Notes: generated by a model not told the origin, from the letters alone. A stretch of DNA of 15,514 nt from Thermaceae bacterium (GCA_026985615.1 JALSQD010000035.1:1-15514); one strand, 5' to 3'; counted from the first letter of the stretch, positions 7,343 to 14,347 are shown. Translations and numbers: made by a program.

Positions 7343-8550
7343 ACATCTGGCTCGTCAACCACTACGCCATCCTGCCCCAGCAGGCGGGAGGAACGCGCCA
7401 TTACGCCTTGGCCCGCGAGCTAGTGGAACGGGAGCACCAGGTCACCATTGTCGCCTCCAGCTTCGACCACACCACCCGGCAGGAGCTGCACATTTCGGAC
7501 GGTGCTCCCTCACGGCTAGAGGTCGTGGACGGCATTCGCTTTTTGTGGCTGCGCACGCCGCCTTACGGGGGCAACAGCGCCCGGAGACTGTGGAACACGA
7601 TGGTCTTCGCCCGCAAGGTGCTGGGCCTGCGCGCGGAAGACCTTGGAGGCCCGCCCGATGTGGTGCTGGGTTCGAGCCCCCACCTCTTCGCAGCCTGGGC
7701 CGCAGAGCGCCTCGCCCGGCGCCACCGCGTCCCATTCGTTTTGGAGGTGCGTGACCTCTGGCCCCAGTCGCTCGTCGACCTGGGAAGCTTCTCGGAAGGA
7801 CACCCCTTCATCCGGTGGCTGGAGCGCATTGAGCGGGGCCTTTACCGCCGCGCCCGTCGCATCATCACCCTCCTCCCCGGCGCCGCAGACCACATCGCCC
7901 ATAAAGGCGGCCACCCGGGGCGCATCGTCTGGATACCCAACGGCGTGGACCTGCGCCTTCTTCCTCCGCCCTCGCCCCCCGAGCCCCGCGAAAGCCTCAC
8001 CTTTCTTTACGCGGGGACCCACGGCCTGGCCAACGGCCTGCAGGTCATCCTGGAGGCTGCGGACAGGCTGCGAACCTCGCCCGTAAGTTTCCGCCTGGTT
8101 GGCGACGGCCCCGACAAACCCAGGCTGATGGCGCTGGCCGAGAAAAAAGGGTTGACCAACGTCGTGTTCGAGCCGCCGGTTCCCAAGAGCCGGATTCCGG
8201 ACCTGCTACGGGAGGCCGACGCGTTCTTGATGGTGCTGCGCGACTCACCCGTTTTTCGCTGGGGGGTTAGCCCCAACAAGTTGTTCGACTATATGGCCGC
8301 CGCGCGACCGGTAATTTTTTCTGTAAACACTCCCCTGAACCCGGTGGAGTCGGCAGGAGCGGGCGTCACCGTCCCGGCAGAAGACGCCGATGCGCTGGCC
8401 GGAGCCGCTCTCAAGCTTTTGACAATGAGCTCTGAAGAGCGCTGGCAGATGGGGCTGAGGGGGCGGAAATACGTAGAGGATAACCATGATTTCGGTCGCC
8501 TAGCGTGTAAACTTGAATCGGTGCTTAGAAATGCGGCTAACGACAACTAG
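7339..8550 (+). CDS. GT4-family glycosyltransferase, WbuB/WbpJ-like
   Basis: The protein has 403 residues and a GT-B fold, starting at the ATGA overlap after wbpI with GGAG just upstream. It shows the WbuB-type N-terminus (IWLVNHYAILPQQAGGTRHY, then ALARELVEREHQVTIVASSF), EVRDLWPQSLVDLG, YAGTHGLANGLQVILEAADRL in the linker and GVSPNKLFDYMAAARPVIF in the donor site. The usual EX7E pair is replaced by G309 and D317, which I believe is normal for this subgroup. It would add a sugar to the undecaprenyl-linked intermediate in the cytoplasm. Its place right after wbpI equals that of WbpJ in the P. aeruginosa O5 cluster, so ManNAc3NAcA or a derivative is a plausible donor. The last 80 codons are slightly AT-richer than the rest. 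Confidence 0.85.
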   Translation: MNIWLVNHYAILPQQAGGTRHYALARELVEREHQVTIVASSFDHTTRQELHISDGAPSRLEVVDGIRFLWLRTPPYGGNSARRLWNTMVFARKVLGLRAEDLGGPPDVVLGSSPHLFAAWAAERLARRHRVPFVLEVRDLWPQSLVDLGSFSEGHPFIRWLERIERGLYRRARRIITLLPGAADHIAHKGGHPGRIVWIPNGVDLRLLPPPSPPEPRESLTFLYAGTHGLANGLQVILEAADRLRTSPVSFRLVGDGPDKPRLMALAEKKGLTNVVFEPPVPKSRIPDLLREADAFLMVLRDSPVFRWGVSPNKLFDYMAAARPVIFSVNTPLNPVESAGAGVTVPAEDADALAGAALKLLTMSSEERWQMGLRGRKYVEDNHDFGRLACKLESVLRNAANDN

Positions 8551-9166
8551 AATCGGTCGATCTCTCGTTCTGAAGCGCCTCATCGATGTCTTGGTGTCAC
8601 TCGCGGCGCTCGCGCTCTTGTCTCCGCTGCTTTTAGTGCTGGCTATTTGGATCCGGATAACTATGGGTGCACCTGTGCTGTTCAGACAAGCGCGGCCGGG
8701 CCTGCGCGGCAACCCTTTTATCATGTATAAATTTCGTACCATGACGGACGAGCGCGACCCTCAGGGCAACCTACTGCCCGACGAACAGAGACTGACGAGG
8801 CTCGGGCGGTTTTTGCGCAGCACCAGCCTTGACGAGCTGCCCGAGCTAATCAACGTTCTCAAGGGCGATATGAGCCTTGTGGGGCCGCGGCCCTTGTTGA
8901 TGAAATATCTAGACCGGTACACCCCGGAACAGTTTAGGCGGCATGAAGTGAAGCCTGGTATCACAGGTTGGGCACAAGTGAACGGACGAAATGCCCTTAC
9001 GTGGGAAGAAAAGTTTAAGTTGGACGTGTGGTACGTGGACAACTGGAACCTATGGCTGGACTTTAAGATCCTGCTAATGACGTTGGTGAAGGTTTTTCGC
9101 CGCGAGGGCATCAGCCATGGCTCCCAGGCGACCATGCCCGAGTTCAGGGGGCAGCGTGACTCCTAG
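8531..9166 (+). CDS. pglC: PglC-like monotopic phosphoglycosyl transferase (initiating enzyme)
   Basis: The 211-residue protein is the minimal bacterial sugar transferase domain without the large WbaP/WcaJ membrane extension. It begins with KRLIDVLVSLAALALLSPLLL, the re-entrant membrane helix. Then come APVLFRQARPGLRGNPF, KFRTM, the catalytic Asp-Glu dyad D101-E102 in STSLDELPELINVLKGDMSLVG (core SLDELPEL), GPRPLL and GWAQVNGRN. It transfers a sugar phosphate from a UDP-sugar to undecaprenyl phosphate at the cytoplasmic membrane, through a covalent Asp intermediate. With PglD, PglE and PglF homologues next to it, diacetylbacillosamine phosphate is the likely first sugar. ATG 8531 overlaps the previous gene by 20 bp; TTG 8513 would add six residues, and no clear ribosome-binding site separates the two. 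Confidence 0.9.
   Translation: MRLTTTRIGRSLVLKRLIDVLVSLAALALLSPLLLVLAIWIRITMGAPVLFRQARPGLRGNPFIMYKFRTMTDERDPQGNLLPDEQRLTRLGRFLRSTSLDELPELINVLKGDMSLVGPRPLLMKYLDRYTPEQFRRHEVKPGITGWAQVNGRNALTWEEKFKLDVWYVDNWNLWLDFKILLMTLVKVFRREGISHGSQATMPEFRGQRDS
9146..9151 (+). promoter_or_regulatory. Ribosome-binding site favouring GTG 9156 as pglD start
   Basis: AGGGGG lies 4 nt before GTG 9156, so spacing is short but usable. An upstream ATG at 9117 is in frame and would add 13 residues of PGT-overlapping sequence rich in Pro and Arg. The family normally begins just before the VFVIGAGGHGK strand, which fits the GTG. Confidence 0.45.
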
Positions 9167-9794
9167 TGGGGTCTTTGTCATAGGTGCGGGCGGCCACGGC
9201 AAAGTGGTGATTAGCACCTTGCAAGAACGAGGCGTGGAAGTCGTTGGCGTCTTCGACGACGATGTCGCTAAGCGGGGAGGGCGCCTGCTGGGGGTTCCCA
9301 TCCTCGGCGCGCTCAACCTCTTGCCGGAATACGCGGACAGGGGCCGGTTCATCCTGGCCATCGGCAACAACGACCACCGGGCGAGGCTGGCGGAGCGCCT
9401 CTCCTGGCTCGGCTGGGCGACGGCTGTCCATCCAGCTGCCTACGTCCACCCGAGCGCCCGGCTAGAGGCCGGGGTGGTGGTCTTTGCGGGGGCGGTCGTC
9501 CAGCCCGAAACCGTGGTAGGAGCTCATAGCATCGTTAACACCGGCGCGACGGTGGACCACGACTGCGAAATCGGTAGCTACGTTCACCTAGCGCCAGGTG
9601 TTCATTTGGCCGGTGGTGTGACTGTAGGTAGCCGGGCGATGCTGGGTGTGGGGGCCTCGGTAATCCCGGGCCTGCGGATTGGCGAAGGGGCAGTCGTGGG
9701 GGCCGGCTCGTTGGTTCTTCGCGACGTGCCCCCTGGCGAAACGGTGGCGGGCGTGCCAGCGAAGCCGCTAAGAGATAGGGGGGCGTATGACTAA
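9156..9794 (+). CDS. pglD: PglD-like UDP-4-amino-sugar N-acetyltransferase
   Basis: The protein has 212 residues, close to the C. jejuni PglD length. The N-terminal Rossmann-like UDP-sugar domain begins GVFVIGAGGHGKVV. A left-handed beta-helix follows, with repeats such as VVVGAHSIVNTGATVDHDCEIG. H135 in VDHDCEIG corresponds to the general-base histidine of PglD, and the helix ends VAGVPAKPL. The enzyme uses acetyl-CoA to acetylate the C4 amine of UDP-4-amino-4,6-dideoxy-GlcNAc, giving UDP-N,N'-diacetylbacillosamine. It overlaps the PGT gene by 11 bp and the aminotransferase gene by 8 bp; those genes make its substrate and use its product. A related acyl group (for example formyl or 3-hydroxybutyryl) cannot be excluded from sequence alone. 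Confidence 0.87.
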   Translation: MTPSGVFVIGAGGHGKVVISTLQERGVEVVGVFDDDVAKRGGRLLGVPILGALNLLPEYADRGRFILAIGNNDHRARLAERLSWLGWATAVHPAAYVHPSARLEAGVVVFAGAVVQPETVVGAHSIVNTGATVDHDCEIGSYVHLAPGVHLAGGVTVGSRAMLGVGASVIPGLRIGEGAVVGAGSLVLRDVPPGETVAGVPAKPLRDRGAYD

Positions 9795-10923
9795 ACGATC
9801 GAACGAAAAACCCGCGGGCATCCCCATGGCAGCCCCAGACATCTCCGAGGCCGACGTGCAGGCAGTGGCGGAAGTGGTGCGCTCGGGCAGACTGGCGCTG
9901 GGACCCAAAACCGTGGCTTTCGAGCAGCTTATGGCGGACTACGTAGGCGTTAAGCACGCCGTCGCCGTCAGCTCTGGCACCGCAGCACTTCACCTTATCG
10001 TTCGCGCGCTGGGTATAGGCCCCGGTGACGAGGTCCTGGTGCCGTCGTTTACCTTCGCCGCCAGCGTGAACGCCATTTTGTATGAGCGGGCGACTCCGGT
10101 GTTCGTGGATATAGAACCGGAGACTTATAACTTAGACCCGGAAGATTTAGAGCGGAAGATGACAAAGCGTACCAAGGCTATTATGGCTGTGGATATTTTC
10201 GGCCATCCGGCGGAGTGGGATGAAATTTTGCGCATCGCGGATAAGTATGGACTCAAGGTGATTGACGACTCCTGCGAGGCCTTGGGGGCGGAGTACAAAG
10301 GGCGCAAGATCGGACAGTTTGGCGATGCCGCGGCCTTTGCTTTTTACCCCAACAAGCAAATGACTACTGGAGAGGGCGGGGTGATCGTTACCAACAACGA
10401 CGAGATTGCCCGTCTGGCCCGCTCAATGCGAAACCAGGGTCGGGGGGAGATGGGCACGTGGCTCTTACACGAACGCCTGGGGTACAACTACCGCCTGGAC
10501 GAGATGTCGGCCGCGCTAGGCTTGTCACAGCTTTCCAGAATCGAAGAGTTTTTAAACAAAAGAGAAAACGTTGCGTCCATGTATAGCAGTGCGCTTTCTA
10601 GCATTCCCAGCGTTCGGACTCCAGCGGTCAAACCCCATGTGCGAATGAGTTGGTTCGTGTACGTGGTAACGCTTGAGCCGGGGCTCAATAGAGACGCTGT
10701 CTCAGGCGAGCTAGAAAAGCGTGGGATTCCTACCCGAGGCTATTTTTCACCGATTCACAGACAGCCGTACATTAAACAATTTATAGGAAAAACCGAGCCG
10801 CTTCCCGTCACCGAGTCTGTAGCCGATAGGACCCTTGCCCTTCCGTTTTTCAACAACTTGACCAAGAGGCAGGTGCAGGCCGTAGCCAGCGCGCTTGCAA
10901 AAGCTGTTTCGGTTGCCGGCTAG
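9787..10923 (+). CDS. pglE: PglE-like UDP-4-keto-sugar aminotransferase (DegT family)
   Basis: The protein has 378 residues. The start ATG overlaps pglD by 8 bp and has AGGGGGG just upstream. The PLP lysine is K190 in FAFYPNKQMTTGEGG, the typical PglE/PseC-like form with an aromatic-P-N-K-Q context. Other landmarks are AVSSGTAALHLIVRALGIGPGDEV, DIFGHPAEWDEI, DDSCEALGAEYKG and YNYRLDEMSAALGL. It would aminate C4 of the 4-keto-6-deoxy UDP-GlcNAc made by the dehydratase encoded next. It differs from the WbpE-like aminotransferase at 482 at the active-site loop (NKQMTTGEGG against TKNLGGFGDGG), in keeping with different substrates. The last third (from about 10530) has lower GC than the first; row 10561-10620 counts 30 of 60 G+C. 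Confidence 0.87.
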   Translation: MTKRSNEKPAGIPMAAPDISEADVQAVAEVVRSGRLALGPKTVAFEQLMADYVGVKHAVAVSSGTAALHLIVRALGIGPGDEVLVPSFTFAASVNAILYERATPVFVDIEPETYNLDPEDLERKMTKRTKAIMAVDIFGHPAEWDEILRIADKYGLKVIDDSCEALGAEYKGRKIGQFGDAAAFAFYPNKQMTTGEGGVIVTNNDEIARLARSMRNQGRGEMGTWLLHERLGYNYRLDEMSAALGLSQLSRIEEFLNKRENVASMYSSALSSIPSVRTPAVKPHVRMSWFVYVVTLEPGLNRDAVSGELEKRGIPTRGYFSPIHRQPYIKQFIGKTEPLPVTESVADRTLALPFFNNLTKRQVQAVASALAKAVSVAG

Positions 10924-10952
10924 ATGACCACTTTTTGTATTTGCATGGGGCT

Positions 10953-12809
10953 ATGCTGAGTGCGATGACAGGCCGCACCGTCCTTAAGTTCATTACAGAC
11001 GTACTGCTATGGTCCGCTGCGGCGCTCCTCACCTTCATGCTGCGCCTCGAGGATCCCTGGCCGCGCTATGCCCAGGCTGCCCTCATCTACACGCTCGGCG
11101 GCTTGCCCATCAAGATACTGCTCGAGGCCTCCTTTGGTCTACATTTGCAGTCCTGGCGGCGCGCGGGTGTCCGTGACCTTTACAGCCTCATGAAGGCCGT
11201 CTTCTTCGGGACCGTGTTGCTCTCGGCCCTGGCCTTCTTTCTCCGTCCCGACCAGCCCATTCCGCGCAGCGTTCCCCTCATCGAGGGTGGCTTGGCGCTG
11301 CTCCTTTTGGGCGGGGCACGCCTCGCTGGCAGGATACTCTTTGAGCGCGCTCAGCTCGCCCGGTCGCAACCGCCTCATTCCGGCTCCAGACGCGTGCTGA
11401 TCATTGGGGCGGGGGAGGCCGGCACCATGCTGGCACGCGAAATGCTGCGCCACCCGGAGTCGGGGCTCGTTCCCATCGGCTTCCTGGACGATGATCCCAG
11501 CAAGCAACGTCAGCGCTTCGTGGGCCTGCAGGTACTCGGGAATATCGAGGACTTGCCGCGGGTAGCCCTCAAAGCGCACGCCGACGAAGTGCTCATCGCC
11601 ATCCCCTCGGCGCCGGGCAAGGTTGTTCGCCGGGTCGTGGAGCTCGCCCAACGGACGGGGCTGCGTCACCGTATCGTACCTGGGATCTACGAGATCCTCT
11701 CGGGCAAGGTGGCCATTTCTCAGATCCGCGACGTGGACGTGGAGGACCTTCTGCGCCGCAACCCGGTGCAGCTCGACACCTCGGAGATTGCCGGCTACCT
11801 GGAGGGACGGGTGGTGCTGATTACGGGAGCCGGCGGCTCGATCGGCTCGGAGATTGTGCGCCAAGTAGCGCGTTTCCGCCCCCGCCGCATTCTTTTGCTG
11901 GGCCGGGGGGAGAATAGCCTCTACCAGATCGAGCGAGAGCTCGATCGCACCTGGCCCGAGCTAGACTGGCGCACCATCGTAGCGGACGTGCGCGACCGCG
12001 AGAAGATGCAACACGTCTTTGCCACCTACGCCCCCAAGGTTGTCTTCCACGCGGCCGCCCACAAGCACGTGCCCATGATGGAGGCCAACCCCGACGAGGC
12101 GGTCTTCAACAACGTCGGGGGGACCAAGAACGTCGTGGAGCTCGCGCTCGAGCATGGCGTAGAGCGCTTCGTGAACATCTCCACCGACAAGGCCGTCAAC
12201 CCTACCTCGATCATGGGGGCCTCCAAACGCGTGGCCGAGTACCTGGTGCAGTGGGCCGCCCAGCGGGTGGGGCCAGGGCAGGCCTTCGTCTCGGTGCGCT
12301 TCGGTAACGTGCTGGGCAGCCGGGGTAGCGTGATTCCGCTGTTCAAGGAACAAATCGCCAGTGGTGGGCCCGTGACGGTGACCCACCGGGAGATGACACG
12401 CTACTTCATGACTATCCCCGAGGCAGCGCAGCTCGTCTTGCAGGCGGGCGGCCTCGGGGACAACGGGGCGGTCTACGTGCTCGACATGGGCGAGCCGGTG
12501 CGCATCGCTGATCTCGCCCGCGACCTTATCCGTCTGTCGGGGCTCGAGCCTGGGGTAGACATCGAGATCGTCTTTACCGGAATCCGCCCCGGGGAAAAGC
12601 TTTTCGAAGAACTCCTCACGGCTGAGGAGGGCACTGAGGCCTCAAAGCACCAGCAGATCTTCATCGCCCGCACTTCGCTGGCCGACCTCGACCAGCACCT
12701 CGAGCTCCTCTCGGAGCTCTTCGCCGCCGCTCGCTCCCGCGACCCCAAGCGCATCCGCGCCGCCTTCAAGCGACTGGTGCCCACCTACACCGAGGCGGCC
12801 CCCACCTGA
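10953..12809 (+). CDS. pglF: PglF/WbpM-like membrane UDP-GlcNAc 4,6-dehydratase
   Basis: The 618-residue protein has about four N-terminal membrane helices and a CoA-binding-like Rossmann domain (GAGEAGTMLARE from G152). The catalytic SDR domain follows, starting at ITGAGGSIGSEI (G292). The active-site region reads STDKAVNPTSIMGASKR, with M421 and K425, so Met replaces the usual Tyr of the YxxxK motif. This Ser/Thr-Met-Lys triad is known for the large WbpM/PglF dehydratases. VRFGNVLGSRGSVIPLF and the GIRPGEKLFEELL end are also standard. It makes UDP-2-acetamido-2,6-dideoxy-4-keto-glucose with bound NAD+. It is the only gene of the cluster that does not overlap its neighbour (29 bp gap). I chose ATG 10953 (GGGG upstream); TTG 10935 and ATG 10965 are alternatives. 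It is very GC-rich, like typical chromosomal genes here. Confidence 0.9.
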   Translation: MLSAMTGRTVLKFITDVLLWSAAALLTFMLRLEDPWPRYAQAALIYTLGGLPIKILLEASFGLHLQSWRRAGVRDLYSLMKAVFFGTVLLSALAFFLRPDQPIPRSVPLIEGGLALLLLGGARLAGRILFERAQLARSQPPHSGSRRVLIIGAGEAGTMLAREMLRHPESGLVPIGFLDDDPSKQRQRFVGLQVLGNIEDLPRVALKAHADEVLIAIPSAPGKVVRRVVELAQRTGLRHRIVPGIYEILSGKVAISQIRDVDVEDLLRRNPVQLDTSEIAGYLEGRVVLITGAGGSIGSEIVRQVARFRPRRILLLGRGENSLYQIERELDRTWPELDWRTIVADVRDREKMQHVFATYAPKVVFHAAAHKHVPMMEANPDEAVFNNVGGTKNVVELALEHGVERFVNISTDKAVNPTSIMGASKRVAEYLVQWAAQRVGPGQAFVSVRFGNVLGSRGSVIPLFKEQIASGGPVTVTHREMTRYFMTIPEAAQLVLQAGGLGDNGAVYVLDMGEPVRIADLARDLIRLSGLEPGVDIEIVFTGIRPGEKLFEELLTAEEGTEASKHQQIFIARTSLADLDQHLELLSELFAAARSRDPKRIRAAFKRLVPTYTEAAPT

Positions 12810-12833
12810 CCCTGTTTTGGCTTCTGAAGCGTG

Positions 12834-12839
12834 TACCTT
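12834..12839 (+). promoter_or_regulatory. Possible leaderless -10 box for the secreted-protein gene
   Basis: TACCTT fits TANNNT and ends 5 nt before ATG 12845, the spacing expected for leaderless transcripts in Deinococcota. No convincing -35 hexamer is seen. AAGG directly before the ATG is too close to act as a normal ribosome-binding site. Confidence 0.3.
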
Positions 12840-12844
12840 AAGGT

Positions 12845-13375
12845 ATGCGCGACTGGAAAAGGACCTCATGGTGGGCTGCCGTCTTGCTGCTCCTGACCGC
12901 GGCGGCGCTGGCCAAGCAGGTCACCACCCATGACTTCTTTCGCGTCACCCAGACGAATTCGCGCTCGGCGAGCACGCCTGGGGCCTGGCGCTACACCGTA
13001 GCCCCACGCACCCAGGAGGCTCGGGCCTACTGGGACGCGGCGGTAGAGGACTGGCGCCGGGCGCTCAAGATTGGCCTGCGCGTCAAGCTGGGTGCTTTCG
13101 AGGTCGTGCCCACGGAGAAAGGTCTCAGGATGGTCCCCCTGTGCGAGGAGGTGCACCCCGGCTGCTTCACGCGCCCCAGCCTCCGGCCCGGTCTCCAGGG
13201 TTGGAAGATGGATCTGGTGCTTCTCGATCTCCATAACGCTCTCGACCTCGCCCTCGGCGACGCCAAGAAGCACGCGAAGCCCTACCCGGCCACAGTCACC
13301 CTATCCAAGTTCCTCCGCTTCACCGTGTACCCCGACGGCCGCGTGGAGCTCGCGCCCAGCGGCTGGAAGCCCTAG
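12845..13375 (+). CDS. Small secreted or membrane-anchored protein of unknown function
   Basis: I do not recognise a family. The 176-residue product has a clear Sec-type N-terminus: basic MRDWKR, then a hydrophobic core (WWAAVLLLLTAAALA) with a likely cleavage after ALA near residue 23. The mature part is polar and looks globular, with EARAYWDAAVEDWRRALKIG (a helix), PLCEEVHPGCF (two Cys that could pair outside the cytoplasm), and LVLLDLHNALDLALGDAKKH near the C-terminus. Codon use and GC match the dehydratase gene, so it looks like a real host gene. It lies 35 nt after the glycan operon with its own possible promoter and no overlap, so a role in the glycan pathway is not implied. A repeat-rich gap follows it. 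Confidence 0.65.
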   Translation: MRDWKRTSWWAAVLLLLTAAALAKQVTTHDFFRVTQTNSRSASTPGAWRYTVAPRTQEARAYWDAAVEDWRRALKIGLRVKLGAFEVVPTEKGLRMVPLCEEVHPGCFTRPSLRPGLQGWKMDLVLLDLHNALDLALGDAKKHAKPYPATVTLSKFLRFTVYPDGRVELAPSGWKP

Positions 13376-13420
13376 GGTGGCTGGCTCGATGCCGTCAACC
13401 GTGCGGCCGGCCCGCGCATC

Positions 13421-13456
13421 GCCCACAACCCCCACCCCAACCCCCCATGGGAGGGA
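13421..13456 (+). repeat. Solo right end of the hairpin repeat family
   Basis: The segment begins GCCCACAACCCCCACCCCAA, which matches 19 of 20 bases at 14121-14140 (right end of the third full element). A weaker palindrome around CCCATGGG follows, then GAGGGAGAAAA, which is shared with 13950-13959. No matching left end is seen upstream, so this is probably a truncated copy. Confidence 0.6.
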
Positions 13457-13493
13457 GAAAAACGGCTGCTTCAAGCAATGCGGCAAGCGAAGC

Positions 13494-13519
13494 GGTTCGG
13501 CCTAGGGCAACACCGAACC
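13494..13519. repeat. Inverted repeat (7-bp stem, 12-nt loop)
   Basis: GGTTCGG (13494-13500) pairs with CCGAACC (13513-13519). No T-run follows on either side, so it does not look like a terminator. It touches the left end of the first MITE-like element. Confidence 0.5.
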
Positions 13520-13667
13520 CCCGGGGGATGTGGCGGTTGCCGGAGGGGGGCTTGCTGCGGGGGGAGTGGGAGGCGGGTTGTGGGATCTGGGTTTTGCGAT
13601 GCAGAAGCTAAACCTTCGGCTTCGTCGGCGCCCACGATCCGCTCCCCAACCCTCCCCTCGGGGAGGG
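13517..13667 (+). repeat. MITE-like hairpin element, copy 1
   Basis: The left end has the palindrome CCCCCGGGGG, then GATGTGGCGG, a G-run and TGCTGCGG. The body GGGGAGTGGGAGGCGGGTTG followed by TGGGAT aligns with 14052-14078 of copy 3. The right end is CTCCCCAACCCTCCCC with a hairpin CCCTCCC-CTCG-GGGAGGG. The left GTGGG/GTTGTGGG text is close to the reverse complement of the C-rich right end, so the ends are imperfect terminal inverted repeats around a core of about 50 bp. Confidence 0.55.
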
Positions 13668-13678
13668 GGTTTTCTTTT
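13650..13678 (+). terminator. Rho-independent terminator-like hairpin with T-rich tail
   Basis: CCCTCCC-CTCG-GGGAGGG (13650-13667) gives a strong GC stem with a tetraloop. GGTTTTCTTTT follows, so it could end + strand transcripts from the gene at 12845. It is also the right end of repeat copy 1, so the termination role may be incidental. No terminator is seen directly after the glycan operon at 12809. Confidence 0.5.
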
Positions 13679-13763
13679 GGCGCGATCAAGCTTAAGGGTT
13701 CAACGGTCGCAAAGAGGCAGAAACCACAAACCTCAGGCTACAAGCAACAGGCCTTATCGGTTG

Positions 13764-13784
13764 CCACGCACCACGAACCGCGTG
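13764..13784 (+). repeat. Degenerate period-7 repeat
   Basis: CCACGCA CCACGAA CCGCGTG reads as three 7-bp units with mismatches. It belongs to the same pattern as four sites at 14236-14455. Confidence 0.4.
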
Positions 13785-13795
13785 CTGCACCCGAC

Positions 13796-13953
13796 CTCCC
13801 CCTTCGGGGGAGATGGCGGCGCAGCCGCCAGTGGGGGGTTGTTTGGTCGGATGAGAATACGGGTGCACGAGGTGGGAGGGTCACGAAATACGACCGGACT
13901 TTCAGGCCTTGCAACGCCAACTACCCCCACCCCAACCCTCCCCCAGAGGAGGG
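13796..13953 (+). repeat. MITE-like hairpin element, copy 2
   Basis: The left end has the perfect hairpin CTCCCCC-TTC-GGGGGAG (13796-13812). A second perfect hairpin follows, TGGCGGC-GCA-GCCGCCA (13814-13830), and then GTGGGGGGTTGTTTGG. The right end (13918-13953) is CCCCCACCCCAACCCTCC with the hairpin CCCTCC-CCCAGA-GGAGGG. The arrangement equals copies 1 and 3, but the core between the ends is different. Confidence 0.55.
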
Positions 13954-14004
13954 AGAAAAGGAGGGTCGCATAATGCCAGAGCAGCTCGGCTGTGGAAGGG
14001 GCAG

Positions 14005-14158
14005 GCCTCCCCCTTATGGGAGGGGCCGCAGGGCGAGGGGGTCTGCTGCGGTGGGGAGTGGGAAGTAGGTTGTGGGATGGGAGTTTGCGGTGTAAAAGGC
14101 GAAGTTTTGGCTTTTGCCGTGCGCACAACCCCCACCCCAACCCTCCCCCAGGGGAGGG
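14005..14158 (+). repeat. MITE-like hairpin element, copy 3
   Basis: The left hairpin is CCTCCC-CCTTAT-GGGAGG (14006-14023), followed by TGCTGCGGTGGGGAGTGGG and AGGTTGTGGGAT, which align with copy 1. The right end is CACAACCCCCACCCCAACCC with the hairpin CCCTCCCC-CA-GGGGAGGG (14141-14158). Reading the left body backwards on the other strand gives CCCACAACC...CCCACTCCCC, close to the right end, so the element has imperfect terminal inverted repeats. Confidence 0.6.
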
Positions 14159-14235
14159 CGTCTTACTACGCTGCGACCAGAGCAAAGCTTTTGTCGTGGA
14201 AAAACAAGAAGCACCACAGGCAGGCTTCTTTTTCG

Positions 14236-14256
14236 GCACGCACCACGCATCGGGTA
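14236..14256 (+). repeat. Degenerate period-7 repeat
   Basis: GCACGCA CCACGCA TCGGGTA: the first two units differ at one base. It sits between repeat copy 3 and the solo hairpin at 14269. Confidence 0.4.
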
Positions 14257-14268
14257 CCGCCTTTCCTG

Positions 14269-14284
14269 CCTCCCCTACGGGAGG
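14269..14284 (+). repeat. Solo hairpin of the repeat family
   Basis: CCTCCC-CTAC-GGGAGG is followed by GCGTCTTAT. The GGGAGGGCGTCTTA context (14279-14292) is shared with the flank of copy 3 (14153-14166), so the two right ends and some flank have a common origin. Confidence 0.5.
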
Positions 14285-14347
14285 GCGTCTTATTGCACGG
14301 CAACCCGACCGAAGCCCTAATCGTCTGAACAAGACAAAAACCGCAGG

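Noticed and set aside
8263..8289. Inactive WbuB-like glycosyltransferase because the EX7E pair reads G...D
   Set aside because: GVSPNKLFDYMAA appears to be the normal form in WbuB-type enzymes, so this is not evidence of loss of function.
11139..11864. Long antisense open frame within the dehydratase gene, and similar ones across wbpE and wbpI
   Set aside because: Antisense shadows of GC-rich genes with strong third-position GC. Their translations show no domain, and the + strand genes have clear motifs.
12165..12230. Dehydratase without the SDR catalytic tyrosine
   Set aside because: Met in place of Tyr is the known state of the large membrane WbpM/PglF dehydratases, so it is not a defect.
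13478..14068. Long open frames in the repeat region, on both strands (for example 13478-14068 + and 13754-14407 -)
   Set aside because: They run through the hairpin repeats, give low-complexity Arg/Pro/Gly/Ser text and have no start signals. The openness is explained by C/G runs lacking stops.
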